From Cunninghamia lanceolata (Eukaryota > Streptophyta > Pinopsida > Cupressales > Cupressaceae): 64,000 bases of DNA. This document shows, piece after piece, positions 1 to 11,470 of the stretch (the stretch's first letter is position 1; every line of letters begins with the position of its first letter). Under the pieces are notes generated by a model that was not told the origin of the DNA, made no database searches, and worked only from the letters and a program-made list of their open reading frames with translations. The stretch spans positions 3,162,001-3,226,000 of the forward strand of contig BSBN01000047.1 of NCBI GenBank assembly GCA_027924645.1. The letters are read 5' to 3'. Position numbers and translations under genes: made by a program.

Positions 1-338
1 TCATTAACTTGCAATCCTAACCAATTCATGTCTCCAAAGTTCTTGGAATGTGTTCCCCAACACATTAGGACTTTGAGAGATTATTTATTTATTAATTATA
101 TCACTTTGACTTTTGCAATTAAGTTCTAAATTTGGATAATGCCAAACTTGGGTGCCCACTTTGAGATGGGAGCCATGAAGACTTTGTTGACTTCTCCTAA
201 GTCTTAAAATAGAGTTTGATAACTCCTAGTGAGTGGGAGTTAGACTTGGGACTTATTTTTGGACTTGGAGTTGTGCTTTTTTATATACATGAGTGGATAA
301 TGTTGAGACACCTTGCATGGATATAATGTTGGAGTTAA
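1..338. other. Non-coding, LTR-like decayed sequence
   Basis: No coding region is visible. The stretch is AT-rich with a TTGGGTGCCCACTTTGAGATGGG-like patch near 149-171. A related patch (CCCACTTTGAGGTGGC) occurs near 20306. This suggests an old dispersed element, but no boundary can be drawn. Confidence 0.3.
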
Positions 339-960
339 CTACAGTGTTAGAGATGCATGAATTAGATATTGCTTGCATGTGGTCAGAATAGCTTGCATGG
401 ACTTGCATTTTTTTGCATGTTGTTGCATGTTACTTGCATGTACTTGCATGTTGTTGTATATTGATGCATGTTGTTGCATGTTGCTCATATGGACTTGCAT
501 GTTGCTGCATGTGCTTGCATGTTGTTGCATGTCACTTACATGTGCTTGTCTATTGTTGCATGTCGCTCCTATGGACTTGTATGACCTTGCATGATGTTGC
601 ATGTCACTTGCATGTGTTTGCATGTTGTTGCATGTCATTTTTATGGACTTGTATGACCTTGCATGTTCTTTCATGTTAGTTATATGACCTTGCATGTAGT
701 TGCATGTCAGTTTTGTGAGATTACTTGCAGAACACTCCAACTCCAGAAACTTGCAAGATGGTACATCTTAGTGATTCAGGCAATGGGTATCAGTTGCATG
801 TTGTTGAAAATGCTTGCATGTCAGTTGTATGTCAATTTTAAGATATTACTTGCAAGACACTCCAACTCCTGAAAGTTGTAGGATGGTACATCACAATATT
901 TCAGGTAATGGGTATCGATTGCATGTTGGATCCGATGTTTGCATGTCACTTGCATGTACA
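339..960. repeat. Degenerate TGCATG-rich tandem array
   Basis: The sequence is built from imperfect units of about 9-18 bp of the form TTGCATGT / TGTTGCATGT. I count about 28 TGCATG hexamers between about 310 and 1015, where chance would give fewer than one. TGCATG is the reverse complement of CATGCA, the core of the plant RY motif bound by B3-domain factors (established knowledge). Reading frames through the array are artefacts of the repeat. Whether it is regulatory or just a minisatellite cannot be told from sequence. Confidence 0.85.
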
Positions 961-970
961 GAACAAGATA
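721..970. repeat. 125-bp imperfect tandem duplication
   Basis: Two units, starting at 721 and about 846, share TTACTTGCA, ACACTCCAACTCC, a GATGGTACATC block, TTCAGG(C/T)AATGGGTATC and then TGCATG motifs. The period is about 125 bp, with many point differences. It lies at the right end of the TGCATG array and shows that the array grew on more than one scale. Confidence 0.75.
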
Positions 971-1725
971 TTTTACAATAACCTTGGGGACATCAATCTT
1001 GCATGATTTTGATGTGTATTTGATCACTTCAGTTATCAGAAACTCATTGGGCAAATATGGACGCCCAAATGGAGGAATTTTTGATGTTTCTTTTATTTGG
1101 TGAGAAGTTTAATGTTGGGACAACTATATTTTGCCATCTTGGGCACCCACATCATGAAGGGACAGTTAACTCAAAGCTTGGACTTTGTTTGAGTTCAATT
1201 TTCTCAATTTAAGTGAGCTTGATTTTTGCATGAGCTTTGGAAGCTATGTTATCAATTATAATTTATTGTAATTTGAGTTTCAAGCTTTTGAATTAAGAAA
1301 CTTTTGAATTAAAAGAGGTTTTTTGATTTAACTGTAAACCCCATACATTTTCCAGAGAGTTGATTTGAGGAAAAGACTTAGAAGAAAAAAGCAAAAAGTT
1401 TTTGTAAAAGACTTAGAGAAAAAAGTAAGAAGCTTTTTTGTGAAGTGCATCAAGGACTTAGAGAAATTTTAGTATTGAATGTAATCTTTTTCCAAATAGA
1501 TTTAATACAAGAAGGAAACATCTTTAAGTGTGGAGCTTTTTCTCGAAAGGGTTTCTCCACATAAATACTGTGCAAGATTTTTCTCTTCTCTACTCTTCTC
1601 TTCTACATTGGATTGAATGTGCAAATCAATTGTTCTTTAATTGTTACAAATTAATCTTTATATCAGCTTTGCATACACAAAATTTTAAAGTTTATAGTAG
1701 CAGTTCTACCTTCATTTTCAACACT
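971..1725. other. No gene seen
   Basis: AT-rich sequence without a supportable reading frame. A TGTTGGGACAACTA start near 1112 and CTTGGGCACCCAC near 1138 look like LTR-derived sequence, but no partner copy was found. Confidence 0.3.
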
Positions 1726-2222
1726 ATGAAGAAGAGGGAATATGCTTGTGACCATTGTTAGAACTTTTAAACTATTGTCTTGCATAATATTTCCTATTTT
1801 AAATTATTTTCTATCTCTTTTAAACAATTATTCAAAATGCTTAGGGAAAACTTATTTGGAAACTTTAAACAAATACTTGAAAACCTAAAAAAATGGAAAA
1901 CAAAAAAACTATAGCAATTATAAACTTTTGAAAAATAAAACTTTAGCAAACTTTGACTTTGGAGAAATAATCTTTCCCTTGGGGGGAGAGATTTCACTTT
2001 CCTCCTTTTTCTCCAAACCTTCCAAGAAAATTAAATTGTGAGTGACAAATGAGACTTTGGCATGCTTTTATAAACCTAGATTAGGGCTAGTTGTGTTGCC
2101 CTAATTATTAGGGTACTTTTAATCAAACTTTAGACTTTGTTACTTTCTCTAAACTCACTTTATGGTTAGATTTAATTTATTGTAATAGTCCTATAGTGAT
2201 GTTGCTTTATTTAAATTTAATT
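1726..2222. repeat. Direct repeat, left copy (possible LTR)
   Basis: About 497 bp from CTATGAAGAAGAGGGAA to TTTATTTAAATTTAATT match 4496-4991 in the same orientation with roughly 5-8% differences by eye. The two copies flank a single decayed minus-strand ORF, the layout of an LTR element. Clear TG...CA ends, a primer-binding site and a target-site duplication are not visible, so segmental duplication remains possible. Confidence 0.75.
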
Positions 2223-2273
2223 ATCCTCATATTATACGATGTACTTTTGAACCCATGAGGAAAATTCCTCCTT

Positions 2274-4039
2274 TCATGGCCACCTATGTTGCAAGACTCT
2301 TTCAATTCTACTCCAGTGGGTTGTGTATTGAGCATCCAAAAGTACCTTACACTCCCTAACAAAGCTGCCAAGCCCGGATTCCAACTCCGACAACCTATCT
2401 AGCTCACCATTGCATAAGATTGGCTCAATCCTGTCCCCTGATGAAATAGATGAAATGAGACCTGGGATGATGTCATTGAATTCACTTCTCCACTTTTTAG
2501 ACATCTTTTCCACACCATCTATCATTGATGTAGGCAACAAGAAGTATTTTTCAAGGGACTTGAAGATACCTAATTTATCCCTTAACATCACATCAAGCTT
2601 CCCCTAAAAAGTTGAGATGTCATTTAAAAGTTCAATAACCTAAAATGTATATGATATGCTAGCAAGGGCATCAACATCATGCTTTGAACTGTTTGAAATA
2701 AGTCTCACCGTCTATAAACATGGAATCCATGTGCTCAATATATCCTTTAAAACTGCCTCATTCTTAATATAGTTATCAAAGGCCCTTATCACATTATGAT
2801 AACATAGCCAAGCATCATCAACTTTAGGAACAATGTATGACATTATGTGGCTAAAAAGGCCATTAATCAAAGTAATTTGTTCATTCTTGATTTTCCTCAA
2901 CTCCTCTTTCAATTCAACAATAGTAGAAGAGTCTCTTTCATGTCCTAACATACTCTTCGGGCTAGAAGGGGTAGTAGATGTCATCTTAATTTTTGCAGGG
3001 CCAATAAGAGATTTCAAGGTAGTATACTACTACAACAACTTTACATAGTCCTTATTCTGCTTATCATCATTATATTTTAACTTCTTTGTTGCAGCCTCAT
3101 TGAATTTTGTTGTATTTACAACCGGAGATGCAGCCTGGGGGCAGATGTGTTTGTTAGTCTTTTCACAATTAGATGCCTTGTGAGTTCATTAATATATTTA
3201 ATCACCTAAGACTTATTCTCATCCAAAGACATGGCCCATATTGCCAAGGCTTCGTGTCTGACACTAAAACATGATCCAAATAACTTCTTAGCCTGCTCCT
3301 GAGTCATGATTTCATCTTCTATATCCTCATGCCTCTTGATAGTATCCATAGCTACTGCAGAGGATATATCCCATCCAGGAAATAGCAGAACTCCACTCTC
3401 TTTAACTAACTGTCATCCCTCTTTAGGAGTGATTTTGCTAATGTCCATATCAATCTTTTTTAGGACATGTTGAGCTACCTCCTTCATTTCTTCTTCTACT
3501 TTTACCTACTCCTCATTTAATCTTTTAATGTACATATCAAACTTCTTCTTAAGAAACAAAGACTTAAACTCATCAGACTTTATGAATTGATCATCAGACA
3601 AGAATTCTCTGCAGGCAAGTGCTCTCACATCTTGCACTGCTTTGCTTCCTTCATTTAATCTTAAGAAGGTTCTTGTAAGGGGAATCATGACAACCTCATT
3701 CCTGTGGGGAGACATAAGTACATGTTGGGCCTCTTCTAGATCAATTTGGTTCTCTCCCACTTCCTCTGTCAAGGAATATTCAACCAAAGTTTGATTCATA
3801 TTAGGTTGCTTAGGAGGAGGAAGCTCCTGCCATGGTACTTCTGTTATTCCTTCCACCTGTGAACACACAAGTTGCTCAACCTCTTGCTCTTTTGGTTGCT
3901 ACTCCTCAGGAGACTTTGGCTTGATAAGCTTCCTGTTAGGAATAAATTTCAGGCCATCCACATGCTCAAGCATTACCTGCGTTCTAACAATAAGGTTGCC
4001 TACAACAGGCAGGCTGCTCGGCTCTGCTGCCCAGGCCAT
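2274..4039 (-). pseudogene. Decayed ~590-codon ORF of unknown function between direct repeats
   Basis: I do not recognise this protein. On the minus strand a frame opens with ATG at 4039 (MAWAAEPSS...) and runs to a stop at 2274. It is interrupted by several in-frame stops (near 3892, 3506, 3418 and 3205) and by one frameshift near 3165; conceptual reading is otherwise continuous. The product is hydrophilic, rich in Lys and Glu, with probable coiled coil near 2830-2920 (ELKEELRKIKNEQITL) and a Pro-rich patch near 3805-3825. It has no zinc knuckle, protease or RT motif. Position between direct repeats suggests the single ORF of a non-autonomous LTR element, either gag-like or a captured host gene. 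Nearly continuous homology over 1.7 kb makes a former protein-coding role likely; its identity is unknown. Confidence 0.55.
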
Positions 4040-4185
4040 GACCCTTTTAGAACCCTTGTGTATTTTTTGTGGTTTAGTACCTTAACTATTTCATTATGCC
4101 GCCTGTAAATTGATTTTCAAAGATTTCTATGCACTAGACTATTAATTTATTAGTTGGTATCTTATATATATTAACTTACTGCCTC

Positions 4186-4326
4186 GGTATATACACAACA
4201 CTATGTATATGCAGAGCTCTCTGTATATACACATCACTGTGTATATGCAGAGCTCTTTGTATATATACAGCATTGTGTATATGCAAAGCTCTATGTATAT
4301 ACACAGTCTTGCGTATATACAGAGTA
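4186..4326. repeat. 36-bp tandem repeat, about four copies
   Basis: The units carry GTGTATATGCAGAGCTCT and TATATACACA blocks, with GCAGAGCTCT at 4211 and 4247 and GCAAAGCTCT at 4283, a 36-bp spacing. Each unit holds partly palindromic blocks (TGTATATACA, AGAGCTCT). It sits upstream of the minus-strand ORF's ATG, inside the direct-repeat-bounded unit. Confidence 0.85.
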
Positions 4327-4495
4327 TCTTTCTTTGGTTCTTTATTTAACTAGTTTTTTTTTAAATATATATATGCATATATATATCACTATGTATTTTC
4401 TTCAGAACCTATTTAACTTGTAAAAAAGAGAAAATTAGCACATTAATAAATAAATAAAAATATATATTAATCTTTCTTTTGCTTGTATTTCGAAA

Positions 4496-4991
4496 CTATG
4501 AAGAAGAGGGAAAATGCTTGTAACCATTGTTAGAACTTTTGAACTATTGCCTTGCATAATGTTTCCTATTTTAAATTATTTTCTATGTCTTCTAAACAAT
4601 TATTCAAAATGCTTAGGGAAAACTTATCTGGAAACTTTAAACAAATACTTGAAAACATAGAAAAATGGAAAACAAAAAAACTAGCAATTATAAACTTTTG
4701 AAAAATAAAACTTTAGCAAACTTTGACTTTGGAGAAATAATCTTTCCTTGGGGGGAGAGATTTATCTTTCCTCCTTTTTCTCCAAACCTGCCAAACAAAT
4801 TAACTTGTGAGTGACAAATGAGACTTTGGCAAGATTTTATAAACCTAGATTAGGGATAGTTGTGTTGCCCTAATTATTAGGTTACTTTTAATCAAACTTT
4901 AGACTTTGTTACTTTCTCTAAACTCGCTTTATGGTTAAATTTAATTTATTGTTATAGTCCTATAGTGATGTTGCTTTATTTAAATTTAATT
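4496..4991. repeat. Direct repeat, right copy (possible LTR)
   Basis: Right-hand partner of 1726-2222, same orientation. It differs by scattered substitutions and small indels. If these are LTRs of a minus-strand element, this is its 5' LTR. Confidence 0.75.
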
Positions 4992-7391
4992 TAATTCTTT
5001 ACATATTTCCTTAAGTGGCGTTATGTTGCCGAATTTATTTGCAAATTTATCCCTCGTGAAATGTTATGCTAGCAGATTTTTCTGAGACCCTGTATTAGGA
5101 TTTGGATTCTAGATGGTATTTGATTTGGTGTATTTTATGGCAATTTTTATTGAGTTGATTAATTTATTAATTTACATAGTTGTTTAAGCTTTCTCGCTTT
5201 AATTTATTGCAGTTTAATGTTTTAAAAAGGCTTTTAAATTTATTTATTTTCATAGTTAGATTATGATTGTTAAAATAGATTTATCTATCTTTAGTTCCTT
5301 TATTTTTTCGCATTCTTAGTTCCTTTTAAAATTGTTAGATTAATTCTAGGGTTAGGGTTTCGACTTAGGTCAAAACTAATTTTCACCTTCACCTAGGAAA
5401 CCCTAGGGATGGTTCCTTGATGGAGACCACCCCTCTTAGCAACGCTTGTTGCGACGCACACCCCCTTAGTTGCTATCATCATCAAAGGGATTGCAAAGGG
5501 AGTTTCGCATCATCTTGCATCATGCTTGACTTCCCCGCCTTTGTGCGACATGCCTAATGCAAGTTGCGAATGCAACCACGTTACGTGCGTAGGTCACCAA
5601 GCGCACATGTTGCGCACAAGGGGGTTTTAGAGTCGGGTGGGAAATTTTTTTGTTATTTCATGTTTCATGACCACATGTCAAATGTGGGCATGACATTATT
5701 TAAGAATTTGTTGCAGTTGAATAAATTTTGATTCTCCTTATTTAGATTCTTGTTGGCTTGAAGTTGTTAAATAGTTGCAATTAACTATGACATATGTATC
5801 TAGCTATGTAAATGGGTAGGTATAAAAGCCTAGACAAACGTCCATTTTTCTCCTAATAACCTATTAGAGTCTTTGCTACCATATTTATACTACACAAAGG
5901 TTAGTTTCCATAGTGTCTATCAATTTTTCTTGTCCTTTTAGTGTTTCCTTAAGCTCTTTTGAGGTTCAAGGGCATGACAGTATTTGCTATTATAGGTGCT
6001 ACACCCTTCAACTTCCACTATCAACATAAATAAGGAGAATTGGAGAAAGTATTTTATTATATACTATCATAATTTGTAGCTAAGGGGATGGTGAGAACTA
6101 TAGATCTGTTGTTGTATGTGATGTCTCCTATTTGCAGGTTTAGACAAGACTCCTTTTTGATAGTGCATAGCTTGACCTTTGAGTCTTTTGTTTGTTTATT
6201 ATTAATATAGGTAATGCATTTGAATCTGGGACACAAAAAAAGCATTTGGGTAACACAAGAATCAAGAGATGAAGAACTTACCTTTCAAAAACTAAAACAA
6301 AAAGTAAATCTTAAAATTATTGGATGGATTCCTCCTTTCTCCTTATTGTTGTTGTTGTTACTCCACAAAATACAGAATAAGATATGTATGGAGATTTATA
6401 GAGAGATGTTATCTAACAAATATCTACTCAAACAATCTCTATTAAGTTAATTAACACTGATTAAACAATTGTGGTTTGATCCTCTAGTTAATTGGGCCTC
6501 AGGTTAGTTAATAGTGAGTTAAATTGGGCTGATCAAAGTTGTCAAAAAGTGCAGCCTCGCAATAGCCTTCGCTTTGTTGGATCTCATTACTCTTAAAACT
6601 AATTGAACACAATCCCCACCCCTTTGACAAAGGCCATTAGAATGGTCCAAATGGAAGTAGAAAGAGCAATGTCCCTTAGGCATTGGTGCATGTAAAGAAA
6701 GTATCCCGTACAATGATAGAACTCCATAGGTCATCCTTTTGCCTCAAATAAACAATGAAATAATCAAAGGTAGAATACACATTACAAATCATCGATAGCC
6801 ATTACCATTAAAGATAGAGGCAGTGGTCACTTGAATTTGTCTTTGATGTTTTGATAGAGGTTAAAAATAACATATTCAACAACCGCCATCACTAAGAAAT
6901 AATCTCATAAATTTTACAATTAATTCTTAGTCCTTAGTTAATAGCAAAGCAATCTTTCTATCCTTCCATACAACTATTGTCCACCTCACAATTCCATGGC
7001 AACTATGCAAGGAAGTTGCATGTTACATCAAACAAATTAATAGCTAGGATTATTTTTATGGTCTTGTAACCTCTGTTATCACTTCTTAGTCGTTGATCTT
7101 ATAATTTCACAAACTTTTTCTCATAGATTCGACGTAAAAATGTATAATTGTCATTCAATATGTATAACAAATTTTTGTTGTAAATTTAAATATGACTAAT
7201 CATCCACTTGAATCAAGGTTACACTTAGACATGCTCTAAGGAAGAGGGTATCTCTTAACATTCAAGAGCATGATATGAGAGAATTTAAAGATAAAAAAAA
7301 TTATCTCCCATAAGTGACAAAGCAAATTCAAAGTAATGATCCACAATAAGGTCCACACACTTTGATGCAACACACAAACTTACATTGTTAG
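4992..7391. other. No gene seen; LTR-end-like palindrome inside
   Basis: No supportable coding region. 5340-5640 is more GC-rich, with short GCGCAC/TTGCG patches. A 29-bp near-palindrome lies at 5665-5693. The rest is AT-rich and featureless by eye. Confidence 0.3.
5665..5695. repeat. Near-palindrome shared with 60982-61012 (possible LTR terminus)
   Basis: Arms TCATGACCACAT and ATGTGGGCATGA pair with one mismatch, followed by CA. A closely similar stem (TCATGTCCACATTT / AAATGTGGGCATGA, then CA) lies at 60982-61012. In both, the sequence GTGGGCATGACA ends the block, as expected of an LTR 3' terminus with a terminal stem. Confidence 0.5.
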
Positions 7392-8400
7392 TGTATACAC
7401 CTAAAAATGGCTCGAGATAAATTAAATAAATATTTTATATTTATTTTATCCTTATTCCTCTATCAATAAATAAATATTCTAATTTATTTATTTGATTCAC
7501 ATTCGTCTTATTCTTCCAATAATTAATTTATTTCATTAAATATTTTAATTCTTCTAAAGTCATCCCTAATTAAATAATCCTAATTATTTAATAATTTTTC
7601 TAAGACAGTCATATTTCTAAAATCCACATCACCTCACACATCATTTGACACCTCACCTCCATATTGCACCATAAATTAAATATTAATATATTTAATTAAG
7701 CATTTATCCTCTCAATACATGCCCTATTTCCTCTCAACCATCCTTACTTTGTAGAAGTTGGTTTTTTCACATCACCATGGTCAAAGTTGACTATGAGACA
7801 CTTGTCTCATAAATCCTATATTCCCTCCAACATCCCAACAAACATAGACTCCTTACATATTTCTCTCATGTTCTTCCATCTTTCTATCATGGTCTTTGTG
7901 AGCATTTCGCCATGTGGTTCCTTGTCCCACATATATCTCCACCTTGTCAATGTAGTTGGAACATCCTCCTATATCTCCCCTTATCCAACCAATTCAATCT
8001 TGACCCTACATGTCACAAGGCCAATTCCTCAACCATGGATCTCATGCCACTTGGATTTAAGCCTTCCTTTGCCTATAAAAGGAAGCTCCTCACCCTCATT
8101 TTGCATAACAAAGAGCAATCGTACTTACATGCTGCAGAAATCATATCAAGTATTCAAGCGTGCCTTTGGCCCCCCATTTGCATATCATTATCATTATCTC
8201 CATTGTTACATTACCATTTAGCTTCATAGTAGCATTATCCTCATCTCATCATTATCATTAGCATTGCATTGGCCCCATCAAGATCATTATCATAGTCTTG
8301 CATTGTAGAATCATTCACATTGCATAAAAGCATTCACAAGTGCATTCATCTTGGAACAAAAAAATTACATTCTGAGAGCATTATAATAACTAGCAAAATT
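7392..8400 (+). repeat. LTR-like segment with TATA box
   Basis: It starts TGTATACACCTAAAAATGG, followed by about 300 bp of ATTTAAT-rich sequence. A good TATA box (GCCTATAAAAGG) lies at 8071-8082. The inverse-strand start TGTAGACACCTAAAATTG at 46069, also followed by ATTTAAT-rich sequence and a TATAAA box, is evidently the same family. The right end and any internal coding region are not identifiable, so it may be a solo or truncated LTR. Reading frames at 7787-8229 fall within it and are not considered genes. Confidence 0.5.
8071..8082 (+). promoter_or_regulatory. TATA box of the LTR-like segment
   Basis: GCCTATAAAAGG in a GC-flanked context, about 680 bp after the TGTATACACC start. This is the position expected for an LTR promoter. 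Confidence 0.5.
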
Positions 8401-9100
8401 AAGATCTCAAGTTGATAGGACATTATTATATTTTTACAGTAGCTTCCAAATAATCAAATCACAGTTAGAAGTACAATTTTTTTGCTGATACAAAAATGAG
8501 AGTATTATTAACATAGACACATCATATCACGTTGCAGATAGGGTAAAAAAAATATTTTTGAGGCACAACATGAGCGTAGAAATAGAAGATCTCATTCACC
8601 CTAATCAAAGTGATAATTTTTAATTAATCTACACAACCTAAAATTCGTCTAAAAATACTTGTTGCCCAAATCTTTTATTTCAGATTCGAAATTTAAACTT
8701 CGATATTGTTGGGGGCCGCGCGAACGCGAGCCCCCTCTGGCACAAATTATGACGTGCACTCTCCACAATGGGAGATGCTAGGCAGAGCCCCCTTCCTTTG
8801 TGCAATGAAGGTGCTCTCCCTAGGCCATCGGCCTTTTTGATCACCGATTGACCCCGCCCAGGTAAGTATGCTTTCGATTCAACCACTCACCCTTATTTAT
8901 AGGCCCTTTGTCCCTCCTTATATCACACGCCACGCATGTGGGATCAATACCACATTTGCTGCCGTAATAAACATAAACAAAATCGATTTCATTCTTCATT
9001 TCAGTGCTCCTCGCCAGCCCATCTCCACTCTGTAAACTAATTTTCTGCTCCCAACGCTGGAAAAAAAATGATTTTTTGTTATTCGAATCACTCGTCCGCG

Positions 9101-9289
9101 TTAAAGACGACCGGACAGCGGAATTCGGGACTGGCAAATGTGAGGAGGGAGAATTGCGTTCAAAGAAACGCGGTTAATGGTTTGTTTGTGGGGAAAAGAG
9201 AGAAAGGATTTGGCAGAAGTAGATCCATTCTGAATGAGCTTTACTGCAGATGAATACATACAGGGAAGAGATAAACGCTGTGTATGCAT
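9101..9289 (-). CDS. Possible first exon of an unrecognised (plastid-targeted?) protein
   Basis: A minus-strand frame from ATG at 9289 reads MHTQRLSLPCMYSSAVKL..., is Ser/Lys/Arg-rich with almost no acidic residues, and ends at a stop at 9101. The composition resembles a plastid transit peptide. The frame stays open upstream to about 9430. The local base composition is more GC-rich than the surroundings (8690-9480), as around a genuine gene start. A GT usable as a donor lies just before the stop (CTGTCCG|GTCGTC). No downstream exons could be recognised, and the family is unknown. It could equally be a chance ORF in a GC-rich LTR remnant. Confidence 0.25.
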   Translation of the reverse strand: MHTQRLSLPCMYSSAVKLIQNGSTSAKSFLSFPHKQTINRVSLNAILPPHICQSRIPLSGRL

Positions 9290-9479
9290 AAGCTCATAAA
9301 GCTCATCTGCCCGATAATCCGTTCCGTGAATTGTCAATTCGCCTTTGCCTTGGGAAGACACGACAGAGTACTGATTTTTCTCTGCAACAGCACAAGATCC
9401 ACAAGAATGAGTAGAAATGGAGGGATTCAAAACAGTTCAGCACGACCTAGAGATTCGAATTCGCAAGGGAAACCCCATC

Positions 9480-11470
9480 AAAACGTTTTATTATTAAACG
9501 CCCGTACAAGTAAAAACTATTCAAAGCCCATCAAAACGTGTTATTATTTTGCAGCGCATGGCCACTTCAACATTCAAGGGTCAATTTTGGCTGTAAGACA
9601 AATATTTACCATTTTTTGTTCTCAATGAGGTGTAAAATTGATATTGATTGCTTGACTATTGAAATGGATGGTATTTAAGTAGAGTGCACAAATACCAGTC
9701 CACAATAGAAACTCATAGACTAACTATTAAATCTAGAAGGGATATATGAACTTCTGTCTAATGAAAAAAACAAGGGTTACGTTGCAAAAGTTGCAAGTAC
9801 TAAAGGGAATTTGTAAAAACAGTAAACTTGTGACATGGAAGGGAATTCTGCTTTCACCACTTCAAAGCAGCAAACCAAAACAATACATGCTCTTCAAAAT
9901 ATCAAGGTCATAGGGCCTACATCATTGAAAATAGGTGATAAAGCTCTAGGGTTGGAGTTTAATGATAACAATAACCATTTGTAAAGATGCCAAATCGTGT
10001 TGTGCCTTTGCTTTTACCCTCCATAACTACATTCTTGATAAAAGAGTAGTTGCTTCAAAAAAACAATTTGTTGGCCAAAGAACCCATCCCTAGGAAACTC
10101 GCTTGAATGGTGAAAACTATGTGTTCCTATGCCTAAAGATCAAAATTGGTTGATAAATTCCGGCTTTGGTGAACATGAACTCTCTTAATGAAGACTACTA
10201 AAACATGCCAAGCAACTGCTATACACAGGCAAGAAAGATTCATGAGGCAATGTACATTGATCGTGTTGATTTATCTCTAAAGATATGATGGCTTGCCTTC
10301 TCCCTATTCCATCTTAGCATGTCAGGCATGGTGACATTAGCTATGTGTGAGCTTATGGCCTTCATGATATGTGTCGTTTGACAGGGTTTGTATCTTCAAA
10401 GTTTCCTCTAGAATTGGTGGCTTGGTCTTCAATTCTATCCAAAGCTAAGCATTGTATTATGGCATCTACAATGCTACCTCCTCAAAACTAATATAATTCT
10501 AGCCTCGATGAAAAGGAACAAGTTATTGATAGAACTTGAGAACAATTCAAAAGGACTGAGAATTAATTGAATCAAAACTCTCAAATTTTGACCATAAGTG
10601 AAAGCTAAACATCGAAAAAATTATCAATTGTAAAAAACTATCAATTAGTTATGAATGCAAAGCCCCTATATTATTATGTATTATGATGAGTACCTCTATT
10701 ATCCTTTATGTGATATCCATGTTGAAACAATTGCCACCATACTAGATAAGTTATTTCTTAATAGTATGCCTTCTTCATACATCATCGATCTTTAGTGGCA
10801 TTTTCCATCATCTTCAATAAAAATTTTCTCTTGAGAGCTAGTCGTTCATGCAATAGATGATTTTACAGTTGCATGCTAGGTTCATGAATCACTTGCAATT
10901 GCAAAGATAGCATAGTATGGTCTACTCTGACTGATACCAATAGTTTATTACAATTAGGGCATTTGATATCATGTGTAGTAGTGAAGTTCTATGAACATTT
11001 AAAAAATGGTTTCCTAGAAGACTTTTGTAAAGTTAAGTCTTTAGATTGTCGTACCCAAACAAGAGAAATAAAAATTATATTTGACCAATTTTTTACAAGT
11101 GCACTCTTGCAATGCAAACATGGTATGAAAAACTAACCTAACAAATTCATGTGCTCGAATAAAATACAATGTGCATCCTTTCTAAATGCATTATATGATA
11201 AACAATGTATATCTCCATTTAGAGACATTTTAGTTATTACCATCAATATATCACCCATTCTTGATTCAAGTAGCCCATCCCTTGCAGCATGGGGATCATT
11301 AGCCAATCAGGACTTTCTAATTTATCTATTTAAATTGTTCATATCTTACTTGTATTCCCTCAATTTTGTAAGAAGATTGTCCTCCGGGTTTGGATACAAC
11401 CTTCTTACATAAGATCCATTTTATGAATTTGTTTGTCACAAATTTGATAGAATCTTGTAAGATTACACAA
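9480..11470. other. No gene seen
   Basis: AT-rich sequence; the frames seen are short and have no recognisable domain. It lies left of the 2.15-kb duplication. Confidence 0.3.

Noticed and set aside
339..740. Cys/Met/His-rich frames across the TGCATG array
   Set aside because: Periodic translation of a minisatellite, on both strands.
5341..5365. TAGGGTTAGGGTTT-like telomere-type word
   Set aside because: Only about two units; too short to be an interstitial telomere array.
7787..8229. Two overlapping plus-strand frames of 105-144 codons
   Set aside because: They overlap the TATA box of an LTR-like segment and show no domain.
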